Origin: Geodermatophilus tzadiensis
GTDB lineage: Bacteria; Actinomycetota; Actinomycetes; Mycobacteriales; Geodermatophilaceae
NCBI RefSeq assembly: GCF_003002915.1
Contig: NZ_PVTG01000019.1
Coordinates: forward strand, 54,545 to 118,544
Reading direction: 5' to 3'
DNA: 64,000 nt
Position numbers and translations under genes: made by a program. Shown here piece by piece: positions 40,851 to 48,519 of this stretch; position 1 is the first letter of the stretch, and each line of letters starts with the position of its first letter. The notes under the pieces were generated by a model. The model ran no database searches and was not told where the DNA came from. It was given only the letters and a program-made list of their open reading frames with translations.

Positions 40851-42202
40851 CCGAGGGGCCGGCGAGCGCGCTCGCCCGGCGGCTGACCCGGCTCACCGGC
40901 CGGCCGGTGACCGTCGAGGGCCTGACCCGGCTCACCGGTGGGGCCAACCGCGAGACGTGGGCGCTCACCGCGGTGGACCCCTCGGGGCGCCGGGGCCTGG
41001 TGCTGCGCAGCGGTGCCGGCACCGGCGGCGTCCCGCTGGCGGTGGAGGCCGAGGCGATCACCGCGGCCGCCCGCGCGGGGGTGCCGGTGCCCGAGCTGGT
41101 CGACGTCGGCGGCGGGGAGGACGGCCTGCCGGCGGAGTACCTGCTCATGGGCCGCGTGGACGGCGAGACCGTCCCGCGCCGGCTGCTGCGGGACGAGGCC
41201 TACGCGGCGGCGCGGGCAGGGCTGGCCCGCGAGCTCGGCGCCGTCCTCGCCCGGCTGCACGCCGCCCCCCTCGACGGGTCCACCGGGATCCCCGCCGTCG
41301 GCGACCCGCTCGACCGGCTGACGACGGCCTTCCTCACCGGCGGCCCGCCCCCGCCCGGGCTGGCGCTGGGCCTGCGCCGGCTGCGGGAGCACCGCCCGCC
41401 GGCGCACGGTCCGGTGCTCGTGCACGGCGACTTCCGGCTGGGCAACCTCATGGTGGGTCCCGACGGGCTCCGCGCCGTCCTGGACTGGGAGCTGGTGCAC
41501 CGCGGCGACCCGCTGGAGGACCTCGGCTGGTGCTGCGCCAAGGTGTGGCGCTTCGGCTCCCGGCTGCCCGCCGCCGGGGTCGGCACGCGCGAGGACCTGC
41601 TCGACGGCTACGCCGCGGTCGCCGGGTGGCGGCCGACGGCGGCGGAGCTGCGCTGGTGGGAGCTCTACGGCACCGTCCAGTGGGGCCTGATGTGCCGGGC
41701 GATGACCGAGCGCCACCTCTCGGGCGCCGAGCCGTCGGTGGAGCTGGCCGCGATCGGCCGGCGCGCGGCCGAGCAGGAGTTCGACGTCCTGCTCGCCCTC
41801 GGCCTCGACACCCCGGCCGCGGCCGCGCCCGGCGAGGAGCCGGACGGGGACGAGCTGCTGTTCGGCCGGCCCACCGCGGCCGAGCTGGCCGCCGCGGTCG
41901 GGGACTTCCTGGCCGGCGAGGTCCGGGCGGCCACCCAGGGCCGGACGTCGTTCCACGCCCAGGTGGCGGCGAACGTGGTCGCCACCGTGCGCCGCGAGCT
42001 GCTGCTCGGCGGCGGCGCCCGGGCGCGGCGGCGGGCCCGGCTGGCCGGCCTGGGGACGGCCGACGACGCCGCGCTGTCCCGGGCGATCGACGAGGGCACC
42101 CTCGACGACCGCTGGGACGCGGTCGTCGACGCCGTCCGCGAGGGCGTGCGCGACCGGCTGAGGGTGGCCAACCCCCGCCACCTCGCCGTCCCCGACGCCT
42201 GA
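40847..42202 (+). CDS. APH-fold kinase (LvaA-like) fused to a C-terminal DUF6285-type domain
   Basis: The 451-residue protein's kinase domain (about 1-330) has LTGGANRETWAL as phosphate loop, catalytic VLVHGDFRLGNLMV (HGDFRLGN 193-200) and metal-binding VLDWELVHRGDPLEDLGW (Asp213). It resembles LvaA and the kinase half of human ACAD10/11, which phosphorylate the 4-hydroxyl of acyl-CoAs. The last ~110 residues are helical, starting ELLFGRPTAAELAAAVGDFLAGEV, and look like the DUF6285 domain often found with such kinases. GTG 40847 overlaps the dehydrogenase stop. Confidence 0.85.
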   Translation: MTEGPASALARRLTRLTGRPVTVEGLTRLTGGANRETWALTAVDPSGRRGLVLRSGAGTGGVPLAVEAEAITAAARAGVPVPELVDVGGGEDGLPAEYLLMGRVDGETVPRRLLRDEAYAAARAGLARELGAVLARLHAAPLDGSTGIPAVGDPLDRLTTAFLTGGPPPPGLALGLRRLREHRPPAHGPVLVHGDFRLGNLMVGPDGLRAVLDWELVHRGDPLEDLGWCCAKVWRFGSRLPAAGVGTREDLLDGYAAVAGWRPTAAELRWWELYGTVQWGLMCRAMTERHLSGAEPSVELAAIGRRAAEQEFDVLLALGLDTPAAAAPGEEPDGDELLFGRPTAAELAAAVGDFLAGEVRAATQGRTSFHAQVAANVVATVRRELLLGGGARARRRARLAGLGTADDAALSRAIDEGTLDDRWDAVVDAVREGVRDRLRVANPRHLAVPDA

Positions 42203-42214
42203 GCGCGGGGTCCC

Positions 42215-43603
42215 TCAGCTCGCCGGCGACACCGAGCTCATGTTGAAGTCGGGCACCCGCACCGGCGGCATCGCGGCGCGGGTGAACCAGTCGTTCCACT
42301 CGCGCGGCAGGGTGCGCTCGGTGCGGCCGGCCTGCGAGATGCGGCCCAGCAGGTCCACCGGCGACTCGTTCCAGCGGAAGTTGTTCACCGCGCCGGTCAC
42401 CTCGCCGCCCTCGACGAGGAAGACGCCGTCGCGGGTCAGGCCGGTGAGCAGCAGCGTCTGCGGGTCGACCTCGCGGATGTACCAGAGCGTGGTGAGCAGC
42501 AGCCCGCGGTCGGTGGCGGCGACCATCTCGTCCTGGGTGGCGGTGGCGTCCGGCGCCTCCAGGACCAGGTTGTCGACGGCGGCCACGGCCGGTGCCGTGG
42601 TCCTGAGCGCCCAGGCCCGCGGCCGCACCAGGTTGGTCAGCACGCCGTCGCGGATCCAGTCCACCGCCGGGGTGGCCATGCCGTTGTCGAACACCGAGGC
42701 GGCGCCCGAGGAGCTGCCCACCACCTGGAACGCCGCGGTCTCCAGGCCCGGCTCGGCCGGGTCGCTGCGCAGCGTCAGCGGCAGCTGCGCCAGCCGGTCG
42801 CCGATCCGGTTGCCGCCGCCCGTGCGGGCGAAGACGTTGCGGCCCTCGTCGGCGTCGCGGGCCTCCATCGTCCAGTAGGCGTAGAGCATCAGGTCGCTGA
42901 CCGCCGACGGCGGCAGCAGCGTCTCGTACCGGCCCGCGGGCAGGTCGACCCGGCGCTGCGACCAGCCGAGCTTGCGCTCGACGTCGGCGGCGAGGTCGGG
43001 CACCGAGACGTCGCGGAAGTCGCGGGTGCCCACGCCGGCCCACACCGACCGGGAGAAGTCGGTGCTCTTGCCGTTGAGCTCCACCCGGCCGCTGGGCTGG
43101 TCGTGCCGCAGCCGCAGGCCGGTGGAGGTGCCCAGGTAGGTGGTGGTCAGCGAGTGCTCGGCGTAGCCGAACAGCAGGTCGCCGCGGTCGCGGGCGCCGC
43201 CGAAGGCCTCCCCCAGCGCCGGCGCGAACTCGGCGAACACCTCGATGGAGGTCTCCGCCGGGTCGGCGTCCCAGTCCCCCGCCCCCGGCGGCGGCTCGCT
43301 CAGCAGCGGCACGGCGTCCTCGGCCGGGCCGGCGTCGCGGGCGGCCTGCTCGCTGGCGGCCACCAGCGCGGCGACGTCCGGCGTGCCGGTCCGCGCGACC
43401 GTGCCGGCCGCCATGCCGCCGCCGCCGTCGACGAAGGAGACGACGACGACCTGCCGCGAGCGCATCGCGCCGTTGGTGGTCAGGCTGTTCGAGGCCCACC
43501 GCAGGTTGGCCTCGGTGCTCTCCACGACGTAGGCGACGCAGCCGTCCGCCGTCGAGGCGGCCAGGACCTGCTCGACCAGCTGCTGCGCGGTCAGCCGGCT
43601 CAT
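42215..43603 (-). CDS. tldE: TldE/PmbA-family metalloprotease partner subunit
   Basis: The 462-residue PmbA/TldE-type subunit has no zinc motif, as expected: in the TldD/E complex only TldD carries the metal. The regions RWASNSLTTNGAMRSRQVVVV, VELNGKSTDFSRSVWAGVGTRDF and FLVEGGEVTGAVNNFRWNESP match the family. Together the complex degrades or trims peptides, including RiPP precursors and antitoxins. It follows tldD with a 4-bp overlap. No precursor peptide is seen nearby. Confidence 0.9.
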   Translation of the reverse strand: MSRLTAQQLVEQVLAASTADGCVAYVVESTEANLRWASNSLTTNGAMRSRQVVVVSFVDGGGGMAAGTVARTGTPDVAALVAASEQAARDAGPAEDAVPLLSEPPPGAGDWDADPAETSIEVFAEFAPALGEAFGGARDRGDLLFGYAEHSLTTTYLGTSTGLRLRHDQPSGRVELNGKSTDFSRSVWAGVGTRDFRDVSVPDLAADVERKLGWSQRRVDLPAGRYETLLPPSAVSDLMLYAYWTMEARDADEGRNVFARTGGGNRIGDRLAQLPLTLRSDPAEPGLETAAFQVVGSSSGAASVFDNGMATPAVDWIRDGVLTNLVRPRAWALRTTAPAVAAVDNLVLEAPDATATQDEMVAATDRGLLLTTLWYIREVDPQTLLLTGLTRDGVFLVEGGEVTGAVNNFRWNESPVDLLGRISQAGRTERTLPREWNDWFTRAAMPPVRVPDFNMSSVSPAS

Positions 43604-45111
43604 CGCCCGCCCTCCTGGACCGTGTTGAGGATGGTCACGCCCTCGAACAGCGCGGCCGGGCAGCCGTGGCTGACCGGGGCGACCTGGCCGGGCTGGGCCT
43701 TGCCGCAGTTGAACGCCCCGCCCAGGCGGTAGGTGGACGGCCCCCCGACGGCGCGCATCGAGCCCCAGAAGTCCGTCGTCGTCGCCTGGTAGGCCACGTC
43801 GCGCAGCTGGCCGGCCAGCCGGCCGCCCTCGATCCGGTAGAAGCGCTGGCCGGTGAACTGGAAGTTGTAGCGCTGCATGTCGATCGACCAGCTCTTGTCG
43901 CCGACCACGTAGATGCCGCGCTCCACCCCGCCGATCAGGCCGGCGAGGTCGGGACCGTCAGCGGCCGGCTGCAGCGAGACGTTGGCCATCCGCTGCACCG
44001 GCACGTGCCGCGGCGAGTCGGCGAAGGCGCAGCCGTTGGAGCGCGCCATCCCGCCGAGTCGCGCGGTGTTGCGGTCGACCTGGTAGCCGACCAGCACGCC
44101 GTCGCGGACGATGTCCCACCGCTGCGCCTCGACGCCCTCGTCGTCCCAGCCGATGGTCGACAGGCCGTGCTCGACGGTGCGGTCGCCGGTCACGTGCATC
44201 AGCGGCGAGCCGTACTGCAGGCTGCCGAGCTTGTCGACGGTGGCGAACGACGTCCCGGCGTAGGCCGCCTCGTAGCCCAGCGCGCGGTCGAGCTCGGTGG
44301 CGTGGCCGACCGACTCGTGGATGGTCAGCCACAGGTTGGACGGGTCGACGACGAGGTCGTAGCGGCCCGGGTCGACCGACGGCGCCTTGGTCTTCTCGCG
44401 CAGCAGCTCGGGGAGCTCGGCCAGCTCGCCGTCCCAGTCCCAGTGCCCGCCGGTGACGAACTCCCAGCCCCGGCCGACCGGCGGGGCGAGGGTGCGCATG
44501 CTCTCGAACGCGCCGGTGGTGCGGTCGACGGTCAGCGCGTCGAACACCGGGTGGATGCGCACGCGCTGCTGGCGGGTGCGGGTGCCGGCGGTGTCGGCGT
44601 AGTACTTCTGCTCCTTGACGTGGGTGCAGCCCGACTGCACGTGCTCCACGCCGTCGGCGGCCAGCAGCCGCTCCGACCACTCGGTGAGCAACGCCGTCTT
44701 CTCCGCGTCGGGGACCTCGAAGGGGTCGACGTCGTAGGCCGACACCCAGCTGCCCTCGTGCGGCGGCTCGGGCGCCAGCTCCACCCGGTCGCTGGCGACC
44801 GCGGCCGACACCTTCGCGACGGCGACCGCCTGCTCGGCCAGCCGGACGGCCTCCGCGGCGGTGAGGACGACGCCGGCGGCGAAGCCCCACGTGCCCTCGT
44901 GCACCACCCGGACGGCCAGGCCGAGGTCCTCGCCGTCGGCCAGCGCCTCCAGGCGCGCGTCGCGCAGGTTGATCGACTGGGTGCGGATCCGCTCCACCCG
45001 CAGGTCGGCGTGCTCGCAGCCGAGGTCGACCGCGCGGGTGAGCGCCGCCTCGGTGAGCGCGGACAGGGGCAGGGCGAGGAAGGACTCGTCGACGTCCCGG
45101 GGCTGCACCAT
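43600..45111 (-). CDS. tldD: TldD metalloprotease, zinc-bearing subunit
   Basis: The 503-residue subunit has the HExxxH zinc motif HESVGH at 265-270 (canonical members read HEAVGH). SNGCAFADSPRHVPVQRMANV supplies another active-site region, and AFNCGKAQPGQVAPVSHGCPAALF carries conserved cysteines late in the protein. It forms the heterodimeric tunnel protease with the downstream TldE. The GTG start is at 45111. Upstream is a divergent region with a 23-bp tandem repeat and a 14-bp hairpin shared with an MBL-fold gene. Confidence 0.92.
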   Translation of the reverse strand: MVQPRDVDESFLALPLSALTEAALTRAVDLGCEHADLRVERIRTQSINLRDARLEALADGEDLGLAVRVVHEGTWGFAAGVVLTAAEAVRLAEQAVAVAKVSAAVASDRVELAPEPPHEGSWVSAYDVDPFEVPDAEKTALLTEWSERLLAADGVEHVQSGCTHVKEQKYYADTAGTRTRQQRVRIHPVFDALTVDRTTGAFESMRTLAPPVGRGWEFVTGGHWDWDGELAELPELLREKTKAPSVDPGRYDLVVDPSNLWLTIHESVGHATELDRALGYEAAYAGTSFATVDKLGSLQYGSPLMHVTGDRTVEHGLSTIGWDDEGVEAQRWDIVRDGVLVGYQVDRNTARLGGMARSNGCAFADSPRHVPVQRMANVSLQPAADGPDLAGLIGGVERGIYVVGDKSWSIDMQRYNFQFTGQRFYRIEGGRLAGQLRDVAYQATTTDFWGSMRAVGGPSTYRLGGAFNCGKAQPGQVAPVSHGCPAALFEGVTILNTVQEGGR

Positions 45112-45146
45112 CGCCTCTGTCTACCAGCCGCCGCGCGCCGCCCCTC

Positions 45147-45213
45147 CGTGCACGTCCGCGGAGTCGCCCCGTGCACTTGCGCGGAGTCGCCCCGTGCACG
45201 TCCGCGGGGTCGC
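45147..45213. repeat. 23-bp tandem repeat (three units) upstream of tldD
   Basis: Units start at 45147, 45170 and 45193, each beginning CGTGCAC and containing GCGGRGTCGC. The units are nearly identical (up to three changes). They lie in the 184-bp space between divergent tldD and the MBL gene, within range of both promoters. Confidence 0.85.
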
Positions 45214-45249
45214 ACGGCGACCGGTGCCTGGCCCGCCGGTCGCCGTGCG
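45211..45249. promoter_or_regulatory. Perfect 14-bp inverted repeat in the tldD / MBL divergent region
   Basis: CGCACGGCGACCGG (45211-45224) is exactly complementary to 45236-45249 across an 11-nt spacer. It abuts the 23-bp tandem repeats. Neither gene ends here, so a terminator role is unlikely. It could be an operator or a leader structure of the MBL gene starting at 45296. Confidence 0.6.
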
Positions 45250-45295
45250 GGCGCCGGCGCGGCTGACCACCCGCCGCGCGGGGTAGGGGGCGCGC

Positions 45296-46096
45296 ATGAG
45301 CGGCCCGGACGACGTCACCCTCACCTTCGGCGGCAACGCGACGACGCTGCTCCGGCTGGGCGGGTTCACCCTGCTCACCGATCCGAACTTCGTCCGCCGC
45401 GGGGAGCGGGTGTACCTGGGCAAGGGGCTGTTCGCCAAGCGGCTGACCGACCCGGCGCTGCTGCCGGACGACCTGCCCGACCTCGACGCCGTCCTGCTCT
45501 CCCACCTGCACGGCGACCACTGGGACCGGATCGCCTACGCCACCATCGACAAGGCCACGCCGGTCGTCACCACCCAGGCGGCGGCCCGCGCGCTGTCCTC
45601 CCGCGGCTTCTCGGCCACGGCCGACCTGCGGCCCTGGCAGGTGCACGAGATCGGCGGGGACGGGGAGACGCTGCGGATCACCTCGGTGCCCGGCGTGCAC
45701 GGCCCCGGGCCGCTGGCGCGGGTGCTGCCGCCGGTGATGGGCAGCGTGCTGGAGCTGCTGCGCGGCGGCGAGGTGTCCTGGCGCGGGTACGTCACCGGCG
45801 ACACGCTGTTCCGCCCGTGGCTGGGCGAGGTGCTCGAGCGCTGCGGCCCGCTCGACGTCGTCGTCCCGCACCTGGGCGGGACGAAGGCGCTCGGCATCAC
45901 GGTGACCATGGACGGCCGGCAGGGCGCCGACCTGGTGGAGCTGCTCAAGCCGCCGGTGACCGTGCCGGTGCACTTCGACGACTACGACCGGTTCGCCTCG
46001 CCGCTCGGCGACTTCGTGCGGGAGGTCGCCGAGCGGCGGGTACCGGGTGAGCTGCGGACCGTCGCGCGCGGGGAGACGATCTCGCTGCGCCCGTGA
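45296..46096 (+). CDS. Metallo-beta-lactamase-fold hydrolase
   Basis: The 266-residue protein has the metal motif HLHGDHWD at 70-77 (H70, H72, D74, H75). Later ligands are likely in VPGVHGPGP, the Asp in YVTGDTLFRP, and VPVHFDDYDRF. The opening TFGGNATTLLRLGGFTLLTDPNF resembles the UlaG/YcbL-like L-ascorbate-6-phosphate lactonase and NAPE-PLD-type subset. Substrate is unknown. The ATG start is at 45296 with no strong Shine-Dalgarno. Its end lies one base from the convergent SRPBCC gene. Confidence 0.87.
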   Translation: MSGPDDVTLTFGGNATTLLRLGGFTLLTDPNFVRRGERVYLGKGLFAKRLTDPALLPDDLPDLDAVLLSHLHGDHWDRIAYATIDKATPVVTTQAAARALSSRGFSATADLRPWQVHEIGGDGETLRITSVPGVHGPGPLARVLPPVMGSVLELLRGGEVSWRGYVTGDTLFRPWLGEVLERCGPLDVVVPHLGGTKALGITVTMDGRQGADLVELLKPPVTVPVHFDDYDRFASPLGDFVREVAERRVPGELRTVARGETISLRP

Positions 46097-46097
46097 G

Positions 46098-46577
46098 TCA
46101 GCGGGCCAGCACCTCGTCGAGGCGCTCGTAGCCCTCGACGACGCCGGTCTCCATGCCGCTGGCCAGGAAGGCGTCGCGGCCCTCGAAGGAGTCGACCAGC
46201 GAGGTGGCGGTGAGCCGGGTGCGGCCGTTGCCGAGGTCCTCGAGGACGAGCTTCTCCAGCGCGACCCCCTCGGGCCAGCCCTCGAAGGTGAACGTCTGCA
46301 CGATCAGCTCGTCGGGCCGGACGTCGTGGAAGCAGCCGCGGAAGGCGTACTCGCCGTTCGCGTCGCTGTGCACGTAGCGGTAGGAGCCGCCCGGCCGGCA
46401 GTCGAAGGAGTCGATCCGCATCTGCAGGCCGCGCGGGCCCAGCCACTGCACGAGCAGCTCCGGGTCGGTGTGCGCGCGGAACACCTTGCTCGGCGGGGCG
46501 TCGAACTCGCGGGTGATGCGGACCAGCGGGACGTCGGGGTCGGCGACGATCCGGGTCTCGCGCGTGCTGGTGGTCAT
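46098..46577 (-). CDS. SRPBCC / AHSA1-like protein, second copy in window
   Basis: The 159-residue START-like protein has ITREFDAPPSKVFRAHTDPELLVQWLGP, the classical opening of the AHSA1/CalC-type family. DSFDCRPGGSYRYVHSDANGEYAFRGCF follows, and LVDSFEGRDAFLASGMETGVVEGYERLDEVL forms the C-terminal helix. ATG 46577 overlaps the ArsR stop by 4 bp. It forms a regulated pair with that repressor, as at 3991-4862, though the two SRPBCC proteins are not close to each other. Confidence 0.92.
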   Translation of the reverse strand: MTTSTRETRIVADPDVPLVRITREFDAPPSKVFRAHTDPELLVQWLGPRGLQMRIDSFDCRPGGSYRYVHSDANGEYAFRGCFHDVRPDELIVQTFTFEGWPEGVALEKLVLEDLGNGRTRLTATSLVDSFEGRDAFLASGMETGVVEGYERLDEVLAR

Positions 46578-46948
46578 GACGGGTTCCTCTCCTGGGGTGG
46601 GTCGGCGGGGCGGGTGGGGGGGACGTCGTCCGGCAGGGACCGGAGGACGTCGTCGAGGCGGCGGTAGCGCTCCTCGGCCTGGCGCCGGTAGCGCTCGATC
46701 CACTTCGTCATCAGGTCGAACACCTCCGCCTCGAGGTGCACCGGGCGGCGCTGGGCCTCCCGGCTGCGGCTGACCAGGCCGGCGTCCTCGAGCACCCGCA
46801 GGTGCTTGGAGACCGCCTGCACGGTCACGTCGTAGGGGGCGGCCAGCTCGCCGACCGTCGCGTCACCGACCGCGAGCCGGGCGACGATGTCGCGCCGGGT
46901 CGGGTCGGCCAGTGCCGCGAACACCCGGGAGAGCGCGTCCGCCGCCAC
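46574..46948 (-). CDS. ArsR-family repressor of the second SRPBCC pair
   Basis: The 124-residue winged-helix repressor has VFAALADPTRRDIVARLAVG, recognition helix TVQAVSKHLRVLEDAGLVS and wing SREAQRRPVHLEAE. The C-terminal RYRRQAEERYRRLDDVLRSL is a basic helix. It lacks metal-binding CxC, and it belongs to the group that accompanies AHSA1 proteins. The GTG at 46948 has an excellent AAGGAGGT site 7 nt upstream. Two 16-bp operators lie in the promoter, so autorepression is expected. Confidence 0.93.
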   Translation of the reverse strand: MAADALSRVFAALADPTRRDIVARLAVGDATVGELAAPYDVTVQAVSKHLRVLEDAGLVSRSREAQRRPVHLEAEVFDLMTKWIERYRRQAEERYRRLDDVLRSLPDDVPPTRPADPPQERNPS

Positions 46949-46963
46949 CTGCGACCTCCTTCA

Positions 46964-46979
46964 TCAACCAGTTGGTTGA
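46964..46979. promoter_or_regulatory. ArsR operator 1
   Basis: TCAACCAGTTGGTTGA has perfect 7-bp arms around a 2-bp spacer, 16 bp upstream of the ArsR start. A second related site lies 47 bp further upstream. Confidence 0.75.
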
Positions 46980-47010
46980 GTAGGAGGTTAGGGCCGCGGC
47001 CACACCGTTG

Positions 47011-47026
47011 TCAACCGTCTGGTTGA
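47011..47026. promoter_or_regulatory. ArsR operator 2
   Basis: TCAACCGTCTGGTTGA has 6-bp arms around 4 bp and shares TCAACC...GGTTGA with operator 1 at the same total length. The two centres are 47 bp apart. Confidence 0.7.
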
Positions 47027-47061
47027 GGAATGCCGGCGGTCGTCCCACCGCACCGCAGCGC

Positions 47062-47117
47062 GTCCTCCCCGACCGTGCGCCGCCAGGGAGGACACGCGAC
47101 GACCAGGTCACCTGATC
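47062..47117. repeat. Half-copy of the palindromic element
   Basis: A hairpin (GTCCTCCC 47062-47069 with GGGAGGAC 47086-47093) is followed by GACCAGGTCACCTGATC at 47101-47117. That 17-mer equals the left end of the full copy at 58428. The opposite 17-mer is missing. It ends 16 bp beyond the stop of the amidohydrolase gene, the same position as the full copies relative to their genes. Confidence 0.75.
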
Positions 47118-47133
47118 CCGGCGGGGCCCGTCG

Positions 47134-48429
47134 TCAGCCGGCGAGGCGGGCAGCGCGCTGCGCCACCTCGGCCCGCAGCGCCTCGGCGTCCACACCGGTG
47201 ACCGCGCCGTCGGCGACCACCGGCCGGCCGCCCACCCACACGTCGCGCACCAGCCGGGACACCCCGGACCAGACCAGGTGGGTGAGCCAGTCGGCGTCGT
47301 CGCCCACCGGCTCGAAGCCGAGGTCGCGGGTGTCGACGTGCACCAGGTCGGCCCGCCGCCCGGCCGCCAGCTGGCCCAGGTCGGGTCGGCCGATCGCGTC
47401 GGCGGCCCCGCCGGTGGCCAGCCAGAACGCCTCGGCGGCGGTCAGCGCGGTGGCCGACGCCTCGCGCAGCCGGGCCAGCTGGGCGGCCAGCCGGACGTCG
47501 GCGAGCAGGTCCAGCCCGTCGTTGGACGCCGGACCGTCGGTGCCCAGGCCCACCCGGATGCCGCGGTCGAGCATGTCGCGCACCCGCGCCAGGCCGCTGG
47601 CGAGCTTGGCGTTGCTCGCCGGGCAGTGCGCGACAGCGACGTCGTACTCCGCCCACAGCTCCAGGTCGCCGTCGTCCATGTGCACGCAGTGCGCGGCCAG
47701 CACCCGCCCGCCCAGGACGTCGTGCGCGGCCAGCAGCGCCGGCACCGACAGCCCGTGGGCGGCCAGCAGGTCGGCGCCCTCGCCGGCGGTCTCGGCCACG
47801 TGCAGGTGCAGCAGCATCCCGTGCTCCCGGCACAGCTCCGCGGCCCGGCGCAGCAGGGGCAGCGGCACGGTGTAGGCCGCGTGCGGGCCCAGGCCGTACT
47901 CGACGCTGCCGTCGTCGGGCACGCGGGAGGCCAGGTCGACGGCGGCGGCCATCTGCTCCTCCAGCGGCGGCATCCCCCGCAGCGGCACCATGGGCGCGGG
48001 GATCACCGCGCGGGCGCCGGTCGCGGTGACCGCGGCGGCGATCCGCTCGGGCGAGAAGTACATCTCCACGCTGGTGGTCACCCCGCCGCGCAGCATCTCC
48101 GCCGACGCCGCGGTCATCGCGACCTCGACGTCGTCGGGGGTCAGCCGCGCCTCCCGCGGCCACATCACCTCGCGCAGCCAGCGCTCCAGCGGCAGCCCCT
48201 CGCCCTGGCCGCGGAAGAGCACCATCGGCGCGTGCGAGTGGGTGTTCACCAGCCCCGGCACGAGCAGGCCCGGCAGCGCCACGACCTCCGCGTCGCCCGC
48301 GGGCGGGGCGTCGGCGGCCGGCCCCACCCAGGCGATCCGGCCGTCGTCGACGTCGACGACGGCGTCGGGGACGACGGTGCCCGCCCGGTCCCCCACGACC
48401 ACGGCCCGGGCGGTCAGGCGCTGGCGCAT
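47134..48429 (-). CDS. Amidohydrolase, MTA/SAH deaminase type
   Basis: The 431-residue metal-dependent hydrolase of the TrzA/AtzA/MtaD branch has VNTHSHAPMVLFRG (metal His64, His66), LLHLHVAETAGEG, LAAHCVHMDD and the Asp in LGTDGPASNDGLDLL. This set matches 5-methylthioadenosine / S-adenosylhomocysteine deaminases, though guanine or chlorohydrolase-like activity cannot be excluded. ATG 48429 lies 6 bp after a TAGCGT box, so the message is probably leaderless. Confidence 0.9.
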   Translation of the reverse strand: MRQRLTARAVVVGDRAGTVVPDAVVDVDDGRIAWVGPAADAPPAGDAEVVALPGLLVPGLVNTHSHAPMVLFRGQGEGLPLERWLREVMWPREARLTPDDVEVAMTAASAEMLRGGVTTSVEMYFSPERIAAAVTATGARAVIPAPMVPLRGMPPLEEQMAAAVDLASRVPDDGSVEYGLGPHAAYTVPLPLLRRAAELCREHGMLLHLHVAETAGEGADLLAAHGLSVPALLAAHDVLGGRVLAAHCVHMDDGDLELWAEYDVAVAHCPASNAKLASGLARVRDMLDRGIRVGLGTDGPASNDGLDLLADVRLAAQLARLREASATALTAAEAFWLATGGAADAIGRPDLGQLAAGRRADLVHVDTRDLGFEPVGDDADWLTHLVWSGVSRLVRDVWVGGRPVVADGAVTGVDAEALRAEVAQRAARLAG

Positions 48430-48435
48430 GGCGGC

Positions 48436-48441
48436 ACGCTA
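48436..48441 (-). promoter_or_regulatory. Putative -10 box of leaderless amidohydrolase transcript
   Basis: TAGCGT on the minus strand ends 6 bp before ATG 48429, which would place the transcription start at the codon itself. No clear -35 is seen. Confidence 0.45.
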
Positions 48442-48519
48442 GCCCCAGCGGCCTCCGGCGGCCCCCCGTGTCCCGGCGGCGTCCAGGCGGTCCCCAGGGG
48501 GCGCCTCTACCGTGGACCC

